Shown in pieces: positions 45,260 to 54,559 of a DNA stretch of 64,000 bases; the first letter of the stretch is position 1, and each line of letters opens with the position of its first letter. The stretch is taken from contig NZ_FOHU01000013.1 in the NCBI RefSeq assembly GCF_900111615.1, forward strand, positions 1-64,000, given 5' to 3'. The notes beneath the pieces are model-generated. The model did no database searches, was not told the origin of the DNA, and worked only from the letters and a program-made list of their open reading frames with translations. Position numbers and translations under genes: made by a program. The DNA comes from Natronincola peptidivorans. GTDB taxonomy: Bacteria > Bacillota > Clostridia > Peptostreptococcales > Natronincolaceae.

Positions 45260-47455
45260 ATGTTAACTAAAAACAATTTAAGTAAATTTATTAGTTTTTG
45301 CATTGCTATTTTATTGATATTGGTCGCTTTGCCTATACATAGCTTTGCAGCTACAAAACCATGGGATCAATATACACAATATATACCAAATGAAACGCCC
45401 ATTACAAAGCGACATCTCAGAGGAGCCTGGATATCTACCGTTCTAAATCTAGATTGGCCATCTGCAGAAGCTAGAAACATGAAGAATAATCAAGAAAGAA
45501 TACAAAAAACAAAGGATGAGCTTATTTCCATTTTAGATAAATCTGTTGAGATGAATATGAATGCTGTCTTCTTTCAAGTAAGTCCTGAAGGGGATGCCTT
45601 TTATCCATCGGATATTGTACCTTGGTCCCGATATCTTACGGGAACCTTCGGTAAAGATCCTGGCTTTGATCCTTTGGCTTTTGCCATAGAAGAAGCACAT
45701 AAACGGAACCTGGAATTTCATGCCTGGTTTAATCCCTACAGGATTTCAACCAATACAAATGAAACTACACTGCAGTCTCTGGATATAGACAAAAGTGTTT
45801 ACAAAGAGCAGCCTGAGTGGGTAAGAACCGCCATGTCAAGACTTGTTATAGATCCAGGGATTCCTCAAGCGAGAGAGTGGGTAATGCAAAGGGTTATGGA
45901 GGTAGTGAATAATTATGATGTAGATGGAATACATTTTGATGACTACTTTTATTATGAAAGCTATATGGGAGAATTGGAAGACCAAGATACCTTTTTGAAG
46001 TATAATTCAGGTGAATTTTCTAATATAGGAGACTGGAGAAGGAATAATACCTATTTGCTTGTAAAGGAACTTTCAAATGAAATAGCATCAACAAAGCCTT
46101 GGGTTAAGTTTGGCATCAGTCCTTCTGGTGTTTGGGGCAATAAAAAGGATGGACACCCTGATGGTTCTAATACAAGTGCTGGGGTACCTAATTATGATAG
46201 AAGCTTTGCAGATACAAAGAAATGGGTAGAAGAAGAGATCATAGACTATATCGCTCCTCAAGTATATTTTTCTTTTGGAAACACCAGTGCTCCCTATGGT
46301 GAAGTTACCAGCTGGTGGTCAAATGTGATAAGAGATAGAAATGTACATCTTTATATAGGTCAAGCCCTTTACAAGGTAAATGATAATTTTGACCAATATT
46401 TCTTGGGAGAAAATGCAGTAGAAGAGTTTACACGACAGCTTAAATATAATGTAGTGAAGCCTGAAATAATGGGAAGTATTATGTTTAGGTTTCGGAATTT
46501 TAGTGATCCTAATAAACAGCAGGTTGTCAATAGTATAAAGGAAAACTTATGGTCAACAAAGGCTCTAGTTCCTGTTATGCCTTGGAAGGGAGGACGGGCA
46601 CCTAATCATCCTACTGAAGGAAAAATAGAAGCTCATCCTAATGGAACCAAGCTGTCATGGGTGGATCAGGATAAAAATACCGCTTATTATGGGATTTACA
46701 GGATAGAAAAAGGAAATAGGATAGATATTGATTCTGATGAAAGTGCGGTTAAGCTAATTGCAACAGTAAAGAAAAATGATAAAGGTATGCAGCAATTTAT
46801 AGATAAAGAAAATGATAATCCTAATAATGTTGCTTATGTGGTTACTGCCCTGGATAGGCTTCATAATGAAAGCAAAGAATTAATCATTAGTACCAATCAA
46901 TCCAATTACTTTTATGATGTGAACAATCATTATGCATGGGCGATAAATGCTATTGATAATCTTCATGAAAGAAGTATTGTAAGTGGTGTAGGGAATGGAA
47001 AGTTTGCTCCTGGTAACAATGTAACCCGTGCCGATTTTTTAATTATGGTGATGAAATCCTATGGTATAGAACTGGATTATCACATCACCGACAACTTCTC
47101 AGATGCTGGCAACAGATATTATACCAAATATCTGGGAACCGCAAAAAGACTGGGACTTGTATCAGGTGTAGGGAATAATCTTTATTCACCGGAAACAGCA
47201 ATAACCCGGCAAGACATGCTGGTAATCCTATATCGTGTTTTAGACCAATTAGGACAACTACCTAAGGCAGGGAATGTTAGTAAGCCCTTTGATGAATATA
47301 ATGATACAGGTGATATTGCCAATTATGCAGAAAAAGCCATGAGACTCTTTGTGGAGTCTGGAATGATTCGTGGAGATGGTAGCAATCTTATGCCAATTTC
47401 TACTGCTACTAGAGCAGAAACAGCACAGGTACTATATAATTTGTTTACAAAATAG
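45260..47455 (+). CDS. Secreted family 10-like glycosidase with three SLH domains
   Basis: A 731-residue secreted protein: signal peptide to about residue 30 (ALPIHSFA-ATK) and a GHL10/DUF187-type glycoside-hydrolase-like barrel (about 45-390, with HLRGAWISTVLNLDWPS, HAWFNPYRIS, VDGIHFDDYFY and YIAPQVYFSFG). A fibronectin-like region (about 440-550) and three SLH repeats (about 550-731; GVGNGKFAPGNNVTRADF, GVGNNLYSPETAITRQDM, GDGSNLMPISTATRAET) follow. SLH repeats anchor it to cell-wall polymer. It probably modifies peptidoglycan or a surface glycan. The start is ATG 45260, just after AAGGGGGGC; earlier in-frame codons would spoil the signal peptide. Confidence 0.88.
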   Translation: MLTKNNLSKFISFCIAILLILVALPIHSFAATKPWDQYTQYIPNETPITKRHLRGAWISTVLNLDWPSAEARNMKNNQERIQKTKDELISILDKSVEMNMNAVFFQVSPEGDAFYPSDIVPWSRYLTGTFGKDPGFDPLAFAIEEAHKRNLEFHAWFNPYRISTNTNETTLQSLDIDKSVYKEQPEWVRTAMSRLVIDPGIPQAREWVMQRVMEVVNNYDVDGIHFDDYFYYESYMGELEDQDTFLKYNSGEFSNIGDWRRNNTYLLVKELSNEIASTKPWVKFGISPSGVWGNKKDGHPDGSNTSAGVPNYDRSFADTKKWVEEEIIDYIAPQVYFSFGNTSAPYGEVTSWWSNVIRDRNVHLYIGQALYKVNDNFDQYFLGENAVEEFTRQLKYNVVKPEIMGSIMFRFRNFSDPNKQQVVNSIKENLWSTKALVPVMPWKGGRAPNHPTEGKIEAHPNGTKLSWVDQDKNTAYYGIYRIEKGNRIDIDSDESAVKLIATVKKNDKGMQQFIDKENDNPNNVAYVVTALDRLHNESKELIISTNQSNYFYDVNNHYAWAINAIDNLHERSIVSGVGNGKFAPGNNVTRADFLIMVMKSYGIELDYHITDNFSDAGNRYYTKYLGTAKRLGLVSGVGNNLYSPETAITRQDMLVILYRVLDQLGQLPKAGNVSKPFDEYNDTGDIANYAEKAMRLFVESGMIRGDGSNLMPISTATRAETAQVLYNLFTK

Positions 47456-47484
47456 AAAATCTAAGTAATTATTACGTTATCTAA

Positions 47485-47522
47485 AAAAGACCGTACTGTA
47501 TGAAAGCAGTGCGGTCTTTTTC
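47485..47522 (+). terminator. Rho-independent terminator
   Basis: AAAAGACCGTACTG (47485-47498) pairs with CAGTGCGGTCTTTT (47507-47520) with one G-T wobble and a T-run. The core is shared with 26480-26508 and 33475-33507. Confidence 0.9.
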
Positions 47523-47767
47523 CATAAGAATGTCTTTTAGTATTCAAGCGAAAGCTGCAACCTTAACTTATGCAGCAGCTATGTCAAGGAGTATTGTACA
47601 ATCACTGGAACTGATACTGATTAGAGATAGTAGAGGATAAGTATATAATACACTTTTATAAATATACGTAACTGAAATGGTTTCTATTGACTGAATAAAA
47701 ATAAAGGATTACAATTATTACAGGAATAATAATGGGTACATTTAATAAGAGCTTTCAAAACCATAGA

Positions 47768-47787
47768 AGCTTTTTAATTAAAAAGCT
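47768..47787. repeat. 20-bp perfect palindrome
   Basis: AGCTTTTTAATTAAAAAGCT is its own reverse complement. It lies in the 624-base gap between the glycosidase and the EamA transporter. No gene is evident nearby; the role is unknown. Confidence 0.5.
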
Positions 47788-47845
47788 ATGTTAAATACTA
47801 TTGTTGATTAGAAACGAAATAGCGATGCCAGAAAACACTAGAGGT

Positions 47846-47872
47846 TGTCATCCTGAACAGAGTGAAGGATAT
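47846..47872. repeat. REP-like short hairpin repeat
   Basis: The sequence TCATCCTGAACAGAGTGAAGGAT forms a small hairpin (ATCCT / AGGAT). It resembles a TCATCCTGAGCGAAGCGAAGGAT repeat I remember from many unrelated bacterial genomes. Only one copy was noticed in this window. Confidence 0.4.
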
Positions 47873-48079
47873 TTGCTCACAATGGCCGCTACACCAGCGA
47901 TGGGTAGTTGTTATAAAGTATAATCATTTATCTTTCAGAGGCATTTTAAATGAATGTAAAGCCTCATTGTTAGAGCAGTTTAGTTCTTGTTATGTTAGTG
48001 ATAGTAAAGTACTAGGATCATTTTCCTTTGTATTCTAATGTTTCAGCTGATTATTTATCATACTTAGGGAGGTATATTC

Positions 48080-48976
48080 TTGAACAAACGTGACATAGGT
48101 ATAGGATTCATTGTAGCAATACTGTGGGGTCTAAACTTTATTGCTATTAAATTGGGGTTGGAAAACATGCCACCATTAATGTTGGCGGCTATACGATTTA
48201 TTGCTGTCTGTCTTCCTGCCATCTTTTTTTTGCCTCGACCCCCGATAGATTGGCGCTGGCTCATTGCTTTGGGATTGTCTATTAATGTGGGGCAATTTGC
48301 ATTGCTTTTTATAGGGATGAAGATGGGGATGCCTGCAGGTCTCTCTTCTCTTGTACATCAGTCACAGGCTTTTTTCACATTGGCGATTGCTGTCCTAGTG
48401 TTAGGTGAGAAATGGCGTTGGAATCATTTAGTAGGACTTATAATTGCTGCTGGTGGTATGGTGATTGTAGGATTACAGCAAGGCAGTAGTATGACTGCGG
48501 CAGGTTTTTGGTTTACCTTGGCTGCATCCGCTAGCTGGGGCGTAGGTAATATAATCATGCGTCGAGCTACTCAGGGTGTTCCTGCTTTTTCTATGTTATC
48601 TCTAATCGTTTGGGCTGGTGCAGTAGCTATACTACCGTTAACTTTTTTGTCTCTATACATAGAAGGGACCAATGCTTGGCAGGAAGCTTGGTATTCTGTC
48701 AACTGGATCACAGTAGTTTCAATAATCTATCTAGCTTATTTTTCTTTGTTGGTTGGCTACGGACTGTGGGGAAAATTACTTTCTCTTTATCCAGCATCGA
48801 TGGTTTCTCCTTTCGCATTGTTAGTTCCAGTGGTAGGGATGAGCAGTGCTGCTTTACTTTTAAAGGAGACATTTTCTCTAGGACAGTTTATAGGAGCTTT
48901 ATTGGTGATGACGGGCTTGGCAGTCAATGTTTTTGGAGGAAAGCTGATGAGAAATGTAGAAAAGGTACAGACATGA
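48080..48976 (+). CDS. EamA-family (DMT) transporter
   Basis: A 298-residue membrane protein with ten helices in two EamA repeats; the first opens with IGFIVAILWGLNFIAIKLGLENMPPLM. The pattern GMKMGMPAGLSSLVHQSQAFFT and GLINVFGG-like end are typical of the YdeK/RhaT-like metabolite exporters, sometimes called O-acetylserine/cysteine exporters. The TTG start follows GGGAGGT. A terminator follows at 49056. The substrate cannot be specified. Confidence 0.85.
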   Translation: MNKRDIGIGFIVAILWGLNFIAIKLGLENMPPLMLAAIRFIAVCLPAIFFLPRPPIDWRWLIALGLSINVGQFALLFIGMKMGMPAGLSSLVHQSQAFFTLAIAVLVLGEKWRWNHLVGLIIAAGGMVIVGLQQGSSMTAAGFWFTLAASASWGVGNIIMRRATQGVPAFSMLSLIVWAGAVAILPLTFLSLYIEGTNAWQEAWYSVNWITVVSIIYLAYFSLLVGYGLWGKLLSLYPASMVSPFALLVPVVGMSSAALLLKETFSLGQFIGALLVMTGLAVNVFGGKLMRNVEKVQT

Positions 48977-49055
48977 TGCTTTCATAAGACGATTCTAATT
49001 GTGATTTTTATTTACCATGTCTTATCTACAATAGAAACTAATACAGTTATGTAAG

Positions 49056-49103
49056 AAAACTAGGGATGAAGGATGAACTATTCTTTTCAGCTCTAGTTTT
49101 TTT
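49056..49103 (+). terminator. Rho-independent terminator
   Basis: AAAACTAG and CTAGTTTT pair perfectly and are followed by a T-run. The loop is large (about 29 bases) with weak inner pairing. The gap 49104-49514 beyond it shows no convincing gene. AGAGGAGG precedes the next start. Confidence 0.55.
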
Positions 49104-49514
49104 AGAATATGACTAAATACAATTAACTCTGATAATTTTTAATCTACATAGAGTATTTTTGTTTTGAAAAGGTATAAATTCAATAAGTTATGTAAAAGTC
49201 AAGGTTTTTTGTAGGAAAACAGAGGAAGAATTAGTATTGCACAAAATCAGAAGATTTAGTAGGTCTACAACATTGTCAAGAAATGTTTACTAAGTAAAAA
49301 ACGCTTATTCTAACAGAAGTTTTTCTAAGATAGAAAGTCATAGGTGTAAACAAGAAGTCTGCAGAAGGGCACATTATTTGTTGTGGTAAACACAAACTAG
49401 GATATCTTTTTGACTATAAGGAGTTCTGATAAAAAGGAGAAAGTAATTGGAAATTGATAGAATGCTTACTTGCAACCAAGACTGTTACATTAGATAACAA
49501 GAGGAGGAAACCTT

Positions 49515-50939
49515 ATGATAAAAGATGAAACGAAAGATATCACTGATGCTCTATTTATGACAAAGGATAATCTAAGGATAATATTTGATAGTGTTTATGA
49601 TGCAATCATTATTCATGATTTACAGGGAAAAATTTTATATGTAAATAAAAGAATGCTACAGTTGTATCAGGTGGATTTTGATGTAGCAAGAGGGATGGCA
49701 GTTATTGATCTATCAGCTTCAGATAATGATTTTGAGCAATTGCCACTTATATGGGAACAAGTTTTAGCTGGTGAGGAACAGTTTTTTCAATGGAGAGCAA
49801 AATCTCTAAAAGATGAAAGTGTTTTTGATGTTGAGGTGTATCTTACTAGGATTTCATTTCAAGATCAAGATGTAATTCTTGCTAATGTTCGAGATATTAG
49901 TGAGAAGAAGAAGACAGAAGAAATTATTAAACAGCTGAGCTTTCATGATAAATTAACAGGCTTATATAATAGAGCTTTTTTTGAAAAGGAGCTAAAGCGA
50001 CTGGATGTGGAAAGACAATTACCTATAAGTATTATCATAGGTGATATAAATGGTTTGAAGCTGACCAATGATGCATTTGGCCATCTAGAAGGTGATAATC
50101 TACTAAGAAGAATAAGTAATGTTCTGAAGAAATCTATTCGTAAAGAAGATATCCTTGCCCGTTGGGGTGGTGATGAATTCGCAATCCTTCTAACCAAAGC
50201 CAGTGCCTATACAGCTGCCAAAACATGCAAAAGAATTCAGCATATGTGCAAACAAGAAAAGGCAAAACCAATTCCATTAAGTATTGCTTTGGGATATGCT
50301 ACAAAGAAAAAGAAAGAGCAAGATATTTTTGATGTAATTAAGGATGCAGAAAGAATCATGTATGAAAATAAGCTACATGAAGGTAAGGAGAATAGACAAA
50401 GAATTACAAATGCTCTACTAGATAAAATGGATCAAGCAGATCATGATTATGAAAAAATGACTATACTAAGCCTCAAGCTGGCAAAGGCTTATGGACTTAA
50501 AGGGAGTATCCTGGAGGATATTAAACTACTGGCTTCCATACACGATATTGGCAAGGCCTCAATACCTAGAGAGATATTATTAAAGCCAGGTCCACTTAAC
50601 CAAGAAGAGTGGGCCATCGTAAAAAAACATAGTGAAGTGGGATATAGAATTACATCTACTCTTCCAGAGTACACCCATGTAGCAGAAGATATCTTGGCGC
50701 ACCATGAGCGATGGGATGGAAGTGGATATCCAAGAGGATTAAAAGGTGAAGAGATTCCTATCTTAGCTAGAATAATCTCAATCGTAGATGCTTACGAGGT
50801 AATTATTTCAGGCCGCCCATACAAAGCAGCACAAAGTCATAAAGAAGCATTACAGGAAATTGAAAGACATGGTGGAAGTCAGTTTGACCCAGAGCTTACT
50901 AACCTATTCTTAAGCATTATGTCATCCTTGGAGAAATAA
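49515..50939 (+). CDS. PAS-GGDEF-HD-GYP c-di-GMP signalling protein
   Basis: A 474-residue cytoplasmic protein with three domains. A PAS sensor spans about residues 15-135 (RIIFDSVYDAIIIHDLQGKILYVN). A GGDEF cyclase follows at about 140-300, with LTGLYNRAFF and WGGDEF near 218. An HD-GYP phosphodiesterase ends the protein (about 305-470: HDIGKASIPREILLKPGPL, then HHERWDGSGYP near 397). Both the cyclase motif and the HD and GYP residues are intact, so it may both make and degrade c-di-GMP, depending on the PAS signal. AGAGGAGG precedes the ATG. It stands alone. Confidence 0.9.
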   Translation: MIKDETKDITDALFMTKDNLRIIFDSVYDAIIIHDLQGKILYVNKRMLQLYQVDFDVARGMAVIDLSASDNDFEQLPLIWEQVLAGEEQFFQWRAKSLKDESVFDVEVYLTRISFQDQDVILANVRDISEKKKTEEIIKQLSFHDKLTGLYNRAFFEKELKRLDVERQLPISIIIGDINGLKLTNDAFGHLEGDNLLRRISNVLKKSIRKEDILARWGGDEFAILLTKASAYTAAKTCKRIQHMCKQEKAKPIPLSIALGYATKKKKEQDIFDVIKDAERIMYENKLHEGKENRQRITNALLDKMDQADHDYEKMTILSLKLAKAYGLKGSILEDIKLLASIHDIGKASIPREILLKPGPLNQEEWAIVKKHSEVGYRITSTLPEYTHVAEDILAHHERWDGSGYPRGLKGEEIPILARIISIVDAYEVIISGRPYKAAQSHKEALQEIERHGGSQFDPELTNLFLSIMSSLEK

Positions 50940-51098
50940 CTGGATTAAATCAAACAAAGTGACCTATATTAATTCGATAAATCGAAATATTGCTGATAGA
51001 TGACTATAATGAATGTAAAGATAAAATTTTGGAGATATATAGATATACAAGTTGAAAGCTATCATTATACTAAGAAATATTTGGATATTGCTAAGCTT

Positions 51099-51174
51099 AA
51101 TTTTGATACACTAAAGGGCTGCATTTGCAGATATCATCCATTGGTGAAACCGCAGGCCTGTGCGTATCAAAATT
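51099..51174. ncRNA. Structured element, copy B (candidate RNA)
   Basis: The outer stem AATTTTGATAC (51099-51109) / GTATCAAAATT (51164-51174) is perfect over 11 base pairs. The second stem AGGGCTGC / GCAGGCCT encloses a loop with CATTTGCAG and TTGGTGAAACCG. Compared with copy A (28931-28994), the stems have changed in sequence but kept pairing, while the loop motifs are conserved. It lies in the 533-base gap between the HD-GYP gene and the metallophosphoesterase; no convincing protein gene is present in that gap. Confidence 0.5.
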
Positions 51175-51472
51175 ACGATTCATCATCGTATAATTAATCA
51201 CGGTAAATAAAAAAATGTATATTTTAACTTCTTAGATTGGACATCTATACATTATATAATGGTGCAGTAAAATGAATTAATGCTGAAAAAGGATTTAGAT
51301 TTAGAGGAAGTTAGAGAAAAATATAGAATACTATACTATTAAAAATAGTACTAGCGTTTCATCGTATTTTGCGGAAGTTGCGGCAAAAGCAAGGTTATAA
51401 TGATTATGTATAGGAAATGCTTTCTTGGTATCAAGAGGAGGGACAAAAAATTAAAGACAGAGAGGAACTTTT

Positions 51473-52630
51473 ATGAATCTATTATTTGTTGCTATGGTTA
51501 TCCTGATGCTTTTTATCTATGGAGGACTTACCTATTATATTGGCTACAGAGGACTACAGTTCTTTATTGCTAGCGGTGTAAATTTTTCTATAGTAGGTTA
51601 CTGGATAGTTATATGGTTAATAGCTTTTTCGTTTATTATTGCTCGTGTGGGGGATAGGTGGTTATCAAATAGCTTAAGTCATCTCTTAGAGATTATTGGC
51701 GGCTATTGGATGGGCATTATGACTTATCTAATCATGCTTTTGTTTTTAGGAGAGCTAGTGTTATTATTTAATAAAAAATTTCAGTTTATCCCTAAGGATT
51801 TAATGCATCATCCTAAGCTTGCTATAACAATGGGTCTGACGGTGATTAGCTTGGTTCTGATTATAGTATCTTATGGGTGGTGGAGTGCACGTAATCTTGA
51901 AATAGTAAGGTATGAAGTTCAATTGGATAAAGAAGTAGAGACATTACAAGAAGTAAATATAGTGATGCTGTCAGACTTGCATTTAGGGAGATTTGTTAAT
52001 CGAAATCAATTGGAAAAGATTGTGGAGGAAATCAGTTCCTTGTCTCCTGACTTAATAGTTATGCCGGGAGATATTATAGATGATCGGGTTGATACATTTG
52101 TTGAGCAAAATATGATGGAAGTTTTTCATAAACTTAATCCTCCACTGGGTATCTACGCATCTATGGGAAACCATGAGTATATTGGCGGGCAGGTGGAAGA
52201 AGCAGAAAAATATTTTATAAAATCAGGAATAAATGTAGTAAGAGATCAACACGTAAAAATAGCTAATGCATTTTATTTAGTTGGAAGAGAAGATAAAGCA
52301 TATGAAAGATTTATAGGAAGCCCTCGAAAGAGCTTAGAGGAAATATTGCTAGATGTTGACAGAGGATTACCCATTATTATGTTAGATCATCAACCAGTGG
52401 ATATTGATGAAGCTGGAGCGGCAGGTGTGGATATTCAGCTTTCTGGGCATACACATAGAGGGCAATTATTCCCTTTTAGGATATTTACTAGAAAAATATT
52501 TATGGTAGATTGGGGATATGAAAAGATAGGAAATACCCACGTAATTGTCACCTCTGGGGCTGGAACATGGGGGCCACCCATGAGGGTAGGACATTCTTCT
52601 GAAATTGTGCATGTAAAGGTGAGGTTCTAG
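51473..52630 (+). CDS. Membrane-anchored metallophosphoesterase (YkuE/YaeI-like)
   Basis: A 385-residue protein with about four N-terminal membrane helices (residues 1-145) and a calcineurin-like phosphoesterase domain. The metal motifs are all visible: LSDLHLGRF near residue 164, PGDIIDD, GNHEYIGG, DHQP and SGHTHRGQLFPF. This arrangement is typical of the YkuE/YaeI group, thought to act on phospholipid or UDP-linked substrates at the membrane. The ATG follows AGAGAGGAA. The next gene (pucR-type) begins 85 bases later without an evident terminator. Confidence 0.88.
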   Translation: MNLLFVAMVILMLFIYGGLTYYIGYRGLQFFIASGVNFSIVGYWIVIWLIAFSFIIARVGDRWLSNSLSHLLEIIGGYWMGIMTYLIMLLFLGELVLLFNKKFQFIPKDLMHHPKLAITMGLTVISLVLIIVSYGWWSARNLEIVRYEVQLDKEVETLQEVNIVMLSDLHLGRFVNRNQLEKIVEEISSLSPDLIVMPGDIIDDRVDTFVEQNMMEVFHKLNPPLGIYASMGNHEYIGGQVEEAEKYFIKSGINVVRDQHVKIANAFYLVGREDKAYERFIGSPRKSLEEILLDVDRGLPIIMLDHQPVDIDEAGAAGVDIQLSGHTHRGQLFPFRIFTRKIFMVDWGYEKIGNTHVIVTSGAGTWGPPMRVGHSSEIVHVKVRF

Positions 52631-52715
52631 GCATCTCTTGGATTTAATTTTGGCAAATTCATGAAAATCTTGCTGACCAAACAAAGGAATATTGGTTATT
52701 AGGAGTGGAATATTG

Positions 52716-54374
52716 ATGAGAAGACAAAATGGTATCACCATAGAAGATGTTATGAAAATGGAATGCATGAGTAAATGCAAGTTGATTGCAGGATTACAAG
52801 GAAGCCGCAACACAGTTTCAAGAGTAAATATTATGGCAGATCCAGACATTCTCAATTGGGTAGATTCAGGGGAGCTCCTATTAACAACAGCTTATTCCTT
52901 TAAAAAGGATGATGTTGAAACACAAAAAAAATTGATTCGAGAATGTGCCCAAAAAGGGTTAGCAGGAATTGGTATTAAAATATATCCCTATTTAGAATCT
53001 ATATCTCAAGAAGTAGTTGAGCTTGCAGATATGTTAAACTTTCCCATTATTGATCTATATTATGGAACGCCATTCTCAGATATCATGACGCCTATTTTTA
53101 TGGAAATTTTTAATAAGCAAGCTTCTTTATTGCAAAGATTAGAAAAAGTTCATGAGCAGCTGATGAAGGTTGTGTTAAGTGGTGGAAAAATTCAAGATGT
53201 TGGAATGGTTATTTATGAAAATCTACGAAATCCAGTTATAATTAGGTTAGAATTTACCAATGAGATAATAATGGAGCTAGGTGATGTTGAAGAGGAAACT
53301 AGAGTTTTTCTGCTAGAAAATTTTAGTGACTATTATGAATACAACAAAGGTAAAAAAATAAAGAAAAGAAAGTTTGAAGAAACTATAGAAACTATTGAAG
53401 GCAAACATATCACTAGAATGGTAATGCCTATTGTAGTGAAAAATAATGTTTATGGACATATTTTTTCCTGGGCAATGGAAACACCCCTAGGAGGCTTCGA
53501 TTTATCAGTTTTAGAAACAGCTTCCACCACTATTGCTTTAGAAATCCTTAAACAAATCTCTGTACGAGATGTTGAAAATAGATATCGGGCTGAATTTTTA
53601 GAAGATCTTCTATCATTAGATAAAAATAGAAAGGAAAAAGCATTAGAAAGGGCTGATGTATTTAAATTAAAGCTAGATGAAGGGTATATCATGGTGGTGA
53701 TTCAATTAGAAAGCCAGACAACTATAGTAACTGACGAAATATTGAAAACAATAGCCCTCATAAATAGTGATATCGAAACACTGGTTAAGGAGCTGAACCT
53801 TAAAGCCTTTATAGCAAATAAAACTGATAGTATCAATGTCTTATTGACCTTTTCTGGTAAAAATAAACTTCAAACATCTACACAGAATTTTTGTGAATTT
53901 TTAGAAAAAAATTTAGAACAGCGGTTAAAAGAAAAGCACTATAAAATAGGAATAGGAAGGCCTTATTTTGGATTGGGTGAAGTATATAAAAGCTATATTG
54001 ATGCTATTAAGGCAATAGAAAACGGCGAGCTGATAGGCGAAAAAAAGACCGCCTACTTTGAGAAAATGGGAATTTATAAAATATTATGTCAGGATTCTTT
54101 GCAGGAGGAATTAGAAAGATTCTATGAAGCTACGATCCTACCTTTGGTAGAATACGATAGTAAAAGATCAGCTGAACTGGTAAAAACCTTAGATATGTAT
54201 TTTCAAAGCAACGGAAATCTAAAAAAGCTGTCGGAGGATTTATTTACACATTACAACACTACATTATATCGAATTCAACGGATTCAAAAGATTACAGGTA
54301 TGAATTTAGAGAATCATAAAGACCGTCTAAACCTAGAAATAGCTATAAAAATTAAAAAATTACTAAAAAAATAA
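52716..54374 (+). CDS. PucR-family transcriptional regulator
   Basis: A 552-residue regulator. The N-terminal PucR domain (about residues 5-125; ITIEDVMKMECMSKCKLIAG, VDSGELLLTTAYSF, ADMLNFPIIDLYYGTPF) is followed by a GGDEF-like/linker middle and a C-terminal PucR helix-turn-helix at about 480-548 (LDMYFQSNGNLKKLSEDLFTHYNTTLYR). PucR proteins control purine catabolism in Bacillus and relatives. This one stands beside a purine-like degradation locus, with which its role agrees. I chose ATG 52716, ten bases after AGGAG. It converges with the cyclase-family gene. The likely targets include the divergent promoter region at 55253-55677. Confidence 0.88.
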   Translation: MRRQNGITIEDVMKMECMSKCKLIAGLQGSRNTVSRVNIMADPDILNWVDSGELLLTTAYSFKKDDVETQKKLIRECAQKGLAGIGIKIYPYLESISQEVVELADMLNFPIIDLYYGTPFSDIMTPIFMEIFNKQASLLQRLEKVHEQLMKVVLSGGKIQDVGMVIYENLRNPVIIRLEFTNEIIMELGDVEEETRVFLLENFSDYYEYNKGKKIKKRKFEETIETIEGKHITRMVMPIVVKNNVYGHIFSWAMETPLGGFDLSVLETASTTIALEILKQISVRDVENRYRAEFLEDLLSLDKNRKEKALERADVFKLKLDEGYIMVVIQLESQTTIVTDEILKTIALINSDIETLVKELNLKAFIANKTDSINVLLTFSGKNKLQTSTQNFCEFLEKNLEQRLKEKHYKIGIGRPYFGLGEVYKSYIDAIKAIENGELIGEKKTAYFEKMGIYKILCQDSLQEELERFYEATILPLVEYDSKRSAELVKTLDMYFQSNGNLKKLSEDLFTHYNTTLYRIQRIQKITGMNLENHKDRLNLEIAIKIKKLLKK

Positions 54375-54442
54375 AGGTGGTTCTTGAAATAGTCAATGAA
54401 TATGAACTGTTGAAAAAGCTCACCAGATTCAATACAGGAAAA

Positions 54443-54493
54443 AGCCCAGTGACCGTATCGCATATGAAAATACGTTAGGTTGCTGGGTTATTT
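54443..54493 (+). terminator. Terminator-like hairpin after the PucR gene
   Basis: AGCCCAGTGACC (54443-54454) pairs with GGTTGCTGGGTT (54478-54489) with wobbles, and GTAT/ATAC pair inside. A short ATTTAAG tail follows. Confidence 0.5.
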
Positions 54494-54529
54494 AAGTAAT
54501 AAAATTGACAAAGTTATTTCCACAGTATG

Positions 54530-54556
54530 AGCCCTTACTAGATAAAGTAGGGGCTA
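54530..54556. terminator. Hairpin between convergent genes
   Basis: AGCCCTTAC (54530-54538) and GTAGGGGCT (54547-54555) form a nine-base-pair stem with one wobble. It is four bases from the stop of the minus-strand cyclase gene and may end that transcript. The T-run is weak. Confidence 0.4.
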
Positions 54557-54559
54557 TTA

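Noticed and set aside
51000-51197. A 65-residue open frame
   Set aside because: It coincides with the structured element copy B, has no ribosome site and a composition unlike real proteins here.
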